Assembly: GCA_040757115.1 (NCBI GenBank)
Contig: JBFLYA010000020.1
Location: 2,264 to 30,697 of the forward strand
Length of the DNA: 28,434 bases
Origin: a bacterium
Lineage (GTDB): Bacteria; UBA9089; CG2-30-40-21; SBAY01
Reading direction: 5' to 3'
In this document: one piece after another, positions 25,121 through 28,434 of the stretch
Layout: the number at the start of each line of letters is the position of its first letter
How positions within the stretch are numbered: the stretch's first letter is position 1
Notes under the pieces: model-generated
The model's input: only the letters and a program-made list of their open reading frames with translations
What the model was told of the DNA's origin: nothing
The model's database searches: none
Position numbers and translations under genes: made by a program

Positions 25121-26532
25121 CTAAAGAACAACTCTATAAACTAATTGCTCAAGGTGAAGGGCAGCGGTTAGAGTTCAAAAAATCTGTGGCTGAATTGAAC
25201 AGAATCATTCAGACCCTGGCTGCCTTTGCTAATACCAATTCCGATGGCGGATGTGTCCTCATTGGAATAGGGGATAGTGGCAGAGTCAAAGAAGTGATAA
25301 TTGGCAGAGAAACAGTAAGGCAAATAGCCAATAAAATCGCAGCTCATACTGACCCTGTTCTTTACCCTGAGATTGAAGTGATAAAGGAATCGGGGAATAA
25401 AGGTATCATCGTAATCACCATAGATGGAAGTCCTAATAAACCCCATTTAGCCTTTGGCCGGGCATATAAAAGGGTAGGCTCTACCACCACACAAATGACC
25501 AGGGATGAATATGAGAGGTTGTTGTTAGTAAAACATGAAAATAAGTTTCAATTCGATTCTCAGGTTTGTGAAGGATCTACCATTGAAGATATTGACGAAG
25601 AAAAGATGAAATGGTTTTTGAGAATTGCAAGAGCAAAAAGGGGGGTAACATTAAACGACGAGATCTCTGTGGAGGAATTTCTAATACATCTACAGCTTGT
25701 AAGTAAAGCTGGGTTGACTAATGCGGCAGTTATGTTGTTTGGCAAAAGTCCACATCGGTTTTTCTTGCAATCTGAAATTAAATGTATTGCTTTGCCTACT
25801 ATGGAGTTTATAAAACCCTACACTACTTATCAGGCTCATGGAGGTAATTTATTTGAACAGGCTGATAAAACATTGGCATTTATTCTTGATAATATAAAAA
25901 GACCACTATGGATTAAAGCAGGAGAAATGACAGCGAGACACCCTTATGAAATACCTGAAGAAGCAGTACGAGAGGCAGTCGTTAATGCCATCATCCATAG
26001 AGATTATATGAGCCCTTCCAAGGTGCAAATCAGAGTATTTCCAAACAGAGTTGAGATATGGAATCCAGGAAAGCTGCCACCTCAACTAAGCGTTGATGAT
26101 CTAAGGAAACCCCATCCGTCGCTACCGTACAACCCTTTACTTTTCAGACAGTTTTATAGAGCCAGTTATGTTGAAGATGTTGGCGGTGGAACTATCGATA
26201 TCATTAAGAGTTGCACGGACGCCAACTTACCGGAACCAAAATTTGAACAGAAAATGGGAAGTTTTATTCTTACAATATATCGTTCACCCTTGACAGACGA
26301 ATATCTTGATAATAAGAAGCTCAGTGAGAGGCAAAAGAATTCGATTAGTCATATTGAGAAGCATGGAAAGATGGGGCGGAAAGAATATGAAGAATTATAC
26401 AATGTTTCAGGAAGAACTGCTAACAGAGAATTGAATGATTTGTCTAAGAAAGGTCTAATCAAAAAAATAGGTAGTGGCCCAGGCACATACTATGTTTTGG
26501 CGAGATATGGCGAGATATGGCGAGATAAATAA
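25117..26532 (+). CDS. AlbA_2/RecG-like ATP-binding transcriptional regulator, full length
   Basis: 471 residues. The AlbA_2 domain covers ~15-130 (GQRLEFKKSV, FANTNSDGGCVLIGIGD, HLAFGRAYKRVGS). The GHKL/HATPase_c_4-like domain follows (IPEEAVREAVVNAIIHRDYM, VEIWNPGKLPPQLSVDDLRK, YNPLLFRQFYRASYVEDVGG). A C-terminal winged helix (GRKEYEELYNVSGRTANREL) ends the protein. Such proteins are putative DNA-binding regulators frequent in defence islands. The last ~10 residues (LARYGEIWRDK) come from a 10-bp tandem repeat. This is the intact version of the broken copy at 14902 and of the stubs at 26607 and 27747. Confidence 0.83.
   Translation: MTKEQLYKLIAQGEGQRLEFKKSVAELNRIIQTLAAFANTNSDGGCVLIGIGDSGRVKEVIIGRETVRQIANKIAAHTDPVLYPEIEVIKESGNKGIIVITIDGSPNKPHLAFGRAYKRVGSTTTQMTRDEYERLLLVKHENKFQFDSQVCEGSTIEDIDEEKMKWFLRIARAKRGVTLNDEISVEEFLIHLQLVSKAGLTNAAVMLFGKSPHRFFLQSEIKCIALPTMEFIKPYTTYQAHGGNLFEQADKTLAFILDNIKRPLWIKAGEMTARHPYEIPEEAVREAVVNAIIHRDYMSPSKVQIRVFPNRVEIWNPGKLPPQLSVDDLRKPHPSLPYNPLLFRQFYRASYVEDVGGGTIDIIKSCTDANLPEPKFEQKMGSFILTIYRSPLTDEYLDNKKLSERQKNSISHIEKHGKMGRKEYEELYNVSGRTANRELNDLSKKGLIKKIGSGPGTYYVLARYGEIWRDK
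26498..26527 (+). repeat. Three tandem 10-bp repeats at the 3' end of the AlbA_2 gene
   Basis: TGGCGAGATA occurs three times. The unit is not a multiple of three, so loss or gain of a copy changes the C-terminal frame and stop. Confidence 0.85.
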
Positions 26533-26537
26533 AAAAT

Positions 26538-26660
26538 AGAAGAAGCAATGCAATTATTAGAGGACAAAGAAACCCAAATGGTTAAATACATGATTGGAGA
26601 AACGCTATGACCAAAGAACAACTCCATAAACTAATTGCCCAGGGAGGAGGGCAATTTTAA
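26538..26660 (+). repeat. Third, short copy of the AlbA_2 5' region
   Basis: AGAAGAAGCAATGCAATTAT through the AlbA_2 ATG at 26607 matches 14833 onward and 25048 onward. The AlbA_2 frame reads MTKEQLHKLIAQGGGQF and stops at 26660 after 17 residues. Only the last part of the 1.2 kb repeat's non-coding section is present. Confidence 0.8.
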
Positions 26661-26674
26661 AGAGGTAATTTACT

Positions 26675-27769
26675 ATGAGAAAAGAAGAGATAACCACAGG
26701 AGTTTATAATGACTTTCTTGGCAGGATTGCTAAGATTCTGGTTGAGGCAAGAACTAAGGTAACAAGAGAGATAAACACGACTCAGGTATTAGCCTATTGG
26801 GAGATTGGCAGAGAGATTGTCGAGTTTGAGCAGAAAGGTAAGGCACGGGCGGAATATGGTGGAAAGGTTCTTATCAAGTTATCTGATGATTTAACACAAA
26901 AATTTGGCAGGGGTTTCTCTATGGATAATTTGCAGTTAATGAGAAGGTTTTACTCAACATATCCAGATAAATTTCAAATTTACGAGACAGCGTCTCGTAA
27001 ATCTCTTCAACAGACCTTGTCTGACCAATTTGTACCAATGCTATCCTGGTCATGCTATTGTGAATTGTTAAAAGTAGATGAACCTCTTGCTCGATCTTTT
27101 TACGAGCAAGAAGCAATTCAAAGTAACTGGTCAGTAAGAGAATTAAAAAGACAGATTAACTCAATGCTCTTTGAACGACTGGCTCTTAGTAAAGATACCA
27201 AAGCAGTAATGGAGATGGCAAAGGAAGGACAGATTATAGAAAAGCCAGAGGATGCAATTAAAGACCCTTATATCCTGGAGTTTCTTAATCTTAAGGAAGA
27301 GACATCTTATACAGAAAACCAATTAGAACAAGCGATTATTGATAAACTCCAACATTTCCTTCTGGAGATGGGTAAGGGTTTTAGTTTTGTCGCCCACCAA
27401 AAGAGAATAACTATCGCTAATCGGCATTATTATATTGATCTGGTCTTCTATAACCGCTTCTTGCGATGTTTTGTCTTGATAGACTTAAAGAGTGGTGAGC
27501 TTGACCACGCTGATATTGGTCAGATGAATTTCTACCTGAACTATTACAAGGAGAATGAGAAGACAGAAGAAGAGAATGACCCCATAGGTCTTGTTCTCTG
27601 TGCCAAGAAAGATGATATCTTTGCCAAGTATATCTTAGGCGGATTAAACAACAAGGTCTTTGCTTCCAAGTATAAATTGGCACTACCCTCGGAGAAGGAA
27701 CTAAGTAGTAAGCTCAAATCAATCCCATTATTAGTGGAGGAACAACATGACCAAAGACCAACTCTATAG
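26675..27769 (+). CDS. DUF1016/YhcG-family PDDEXK nuclease, second copy
   Basis: A 364-residue protein related to that at 18472. The N-terminal helical part has TTQVLAYWEIGREIVEFEQK, NLQLMRRFYSTYP and LSWSCYCELLK. The nuclease domain has YYIDLVFYNRFL (D255) and VLIDLKSGELD (D270, K272), using D-x-K where copy 1 has E-x-K, then QMNFYLNYY. It stands alone next to AlbA_2 remnants rather than in an hsd operon. Palindromes lie at 26978-27002 and 27085-27111. The last residues (EEQHDQRPTL) overlap an AlbA_2 start stub at 27747 in another phase, so the original C-terminus may differ. Confidence 0.83.
   Translation: MRKEEITTGVYNDFLGRIAKILVEARTKVTREINTTQVLAYWEIGREIVEFEQKGKARAEYGGKVLIKLSDDLTQKFGRGFSMDNLQLMRRFYSTYPDKFQIYETASRKSLQQTLSDQFVPMLSWSCYCELLKVDEPLARSFYEQEAIQSNWSVRELKRQINSMLFERLALSKDTKAVMEMAKEGQIIEKPEDAIKDPYILEFLNLKEETSYTENQLEQAIIDKLQHFLLEMGKGFSFVAHQKRITIANRHYYIDLVFYNRFLRCFVLIDLKSGELDHADIGQMNFYLNYYKENEKTEEENDPIGLVLCAKKDDIFAKYILGGLNNKVFASKYKLALPSEKELSSKLKSIPLLVEEQHDQRPTL
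26978..27002 (+). repeat. Perfect palindrome (11-bp arms, 3-nt centre) inside yhcG copy 2
   Basis: ATTTACGAGAC and GTCTCGTAAAT flank AGC; the centre base G26990 is the first base of a codon. It encodes IYETASRK, the stretch that aligns with the palindrome-encoded IVVSLIRQ of copy 1. Confidence 0.9.
27085..27111 (+). repeat. Inverted repeat (9-bp arms, 9-nt loop) inside yhcG copy 2
   Basis: TCTTGCTCG and CGAGCAAGA flank a 9-nt loop within codons for PLARSFYEQEA. No counterpart is present in copy 1. Confidence 0.75.
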
Positions 27770-27809
27770 GGAGGGAAAAAGAGGGAAGAGGGGACAGGCT
27801 ACTTTTTAG
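27747..27809 (+). pseudogene. Fourth AlbA_2 start stub
   Basis: ATGACCAAAGACCAACTCTA reads MTKDQLY, nearly the AlbA_2 start MTKEQLY, then loses similarity (REGKRGKRGQATF) and stops. It overlaps the 3' end of yhcG copy 2, the relation expected of a coupled downstream gene. Confidence 0.45.
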
Positions 27810-27999
27810 GAATTGGGAGCAATAGATGAAGGATACCAGATCCGGAAAGCTGAAAGCAGAATTTAGCAATCACCCATCGGATGGTGGGACTTTTTTAGTA
27901 GCTTTGTTGAGTTTATTAACTTATCAACCAGCCCCAAAGAACGATTTGAATTCAGCGGAAAAATATCGAGAAGGTTTATCTGTTCTCTTCTGAATACAG
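27810..27999 (+). other. Degenerate region without a convincing gene
   Basis: A phase reading SSFVEFINLSTSPKERFEFS and ending at TAA ~28007 looks protein-like but has no recognised family. CCCATCGGATGGTGGGACTT followed by Ts at 27873-27896 is a weak hairpin. Confidence 0.3.
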
Positions 28000-28074
28000 A
28001 ATTTGTATAACTTTTATGGCTTCGCCGAGGAAGAGACAGCCATTGTGGGGAAGCGTCTTAAAGGAGCAAAATAA
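28000..28074 (+). pseudogene. C-terminal remnant of an Eco57I-like methyltransferase
   Basis: Reads NLYNFYGFAEEETAIVGKRL then KGAK and TAA. This matches the last residues of the methyltransferase at 7183-10641 (VYDLYGLTEEEIAIVEG). The in-frame stop at 27991-27993 limits it to ~26 residues. Confidence 0.6.
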
Positions 28075-28205
28075 TGGCAAGCAAAAAAGAAACGATACTA
28101 AAATCTGATTACCTTCAATTCTTAAAAGAGATAAAGGGAAATTGGGGCACGTTGTTGAATTTATTGATTTATTCATGTCAAAGAGCGCAGGATCATAAGA
28201 GATAA
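28074..28205 (+). pseudogene. Short frame resembling the DUF1016 N-terminus
   Basis: A 43-residue frame whose ATG overlaps the preceding TAA. MASKKETILKSDYLQFLKEI fits the helical start of DUF1016 proteins (S-D-Y-x-x-x-L-x-E-I-K), but the rest (NWGTLLNLLIYSCQ) does not, suggesting a frameshift or deletion. It may also be a chance small ORF. Confidence 0.35.
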
Positions 28206-28434
28206 AGTTAGCAATTCTCGGTGAATTTTTAGAGACTGAATTTACCTATGTTTAGGAGAGACAGAAAAAATATTTTTCGTAAAGATTTTGAGAGAAAAAT
28301 AAGGAATAATGGTAAGCGTTCAGGTGGTGTAACAAAAGGAGATGTGGAGATTAAGGAGATAGGGAGATATTATTAAAAAAATTGAAATTAATAGAAACTA
28401 ATAGAAATTTATGGAAATTTGTTGTTTTCCACAA
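28206..28434 (+). other. AT-rich end of window, no gene seen
   Basis: Holds the GGTAAGCGTTCAGGTGGT motif (28311-28328) that resembles 2688-2705 and short near-repeats of GAAATT(A/T)AT. No frame longer than ~25 codons is convincing. Confidence 0.35.

Larger units (their letters stand above)
24489..25655 (+). repeat. Long direct repeat, copy 2 (about 1.2 kb)
   Basis: The counterpart of 14280-15440. It starts within the last codons of the DUF4263 fragment and runs through the DUF3800 fragment, hairpin RNA and the first ~175 codons of the AlbA_2 gene. Here the AlbA_2 gene is complete, so this copy is closer to the ancestral arrangement on its right side. Confidence 0.9.

Noticed and set aside
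27871-27896. Rho-independent terminator after yhcG copy 2
   Set aside because: T6 is present, but the stem is short and needs a bulge; too weak to list as a terminator.

Overview
The window reads as a bacterial defence island from an uncultured or little-studied bacterium. Genes have Shine-Dalgarno sites, sigma70-type promoters and ATGA stop-start overlaps, and base composition is AT-leaning. The left edge holds a secreted beta-sandwich protein ending in a FlgD-like sorting domain, a type common in candidate phyla and Bacteroidota-like lineages. I cannot name the species or phylum from sequence alone. Almost all genes lie on the plus strand. The clear minus-strand signal is a duplicated small RNA.

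Layout. (1) 3-2459: secreted multi-repeat protein. (2) 2548-10641: a good promoter, a decayed GxxExxY gene between purine-rich inverted repeats, then a compact operon: internally deleted AlbA_2-type regulator, tiny zinc-ribbon protein, PLD-nuclease/SNF2-like helicase and large Eco57I-like N6-adenine methyltransferase. This operon is probably a restriction-modification-like defence module. (3) 10891-14327: a SIR2-HerA pair, a known abortive-infection type. (4) 14280-15440: a 1.2 kb direct repeat (copy 1) with a truncated DUF3800 gene, a minus-strand hairpin RNA with its own promoter, and a truncated AlbA_2 gene; a palindromic repeat cluster follows. (5) 15782-24169: a type I restriction operon radC-hsdM-yhcG-hsdS-hsdR, with hsdM broken by one extra G and hsdR by an in-frame TGA. 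(6) 24150-26532: a Shedu-type (DUF4263) C-terminal fragment, copy 2 of the direct repeat, and a full-length AlbA_2 regulator. (7) 26675-28434: a second DUF1016/YhcG nuclease and a field of gene remnants.

How the parts relate. The two 1.2 kb repeats flank the whole type I operon. The segment upstream of SIR2 resembles the segment after hsdR, so SIR2-HerA and the DUF4263 fragment appear to occupy equivalent slots between the same flanks, as expected for cassette turnover in a defence hotspot.

The most unusual signals are: (a) all three sequences of the DUF1016/YhcG family that reach this region carry a perfect DNA palindrome centred on the first base of the equivalent codon, although the palindrome sequences are unrelated; and (b) a duplicated ~94-nt hairpin RNA with a consensus promoter and U-tract terminator, in which a substitution between copies preserves pairing.
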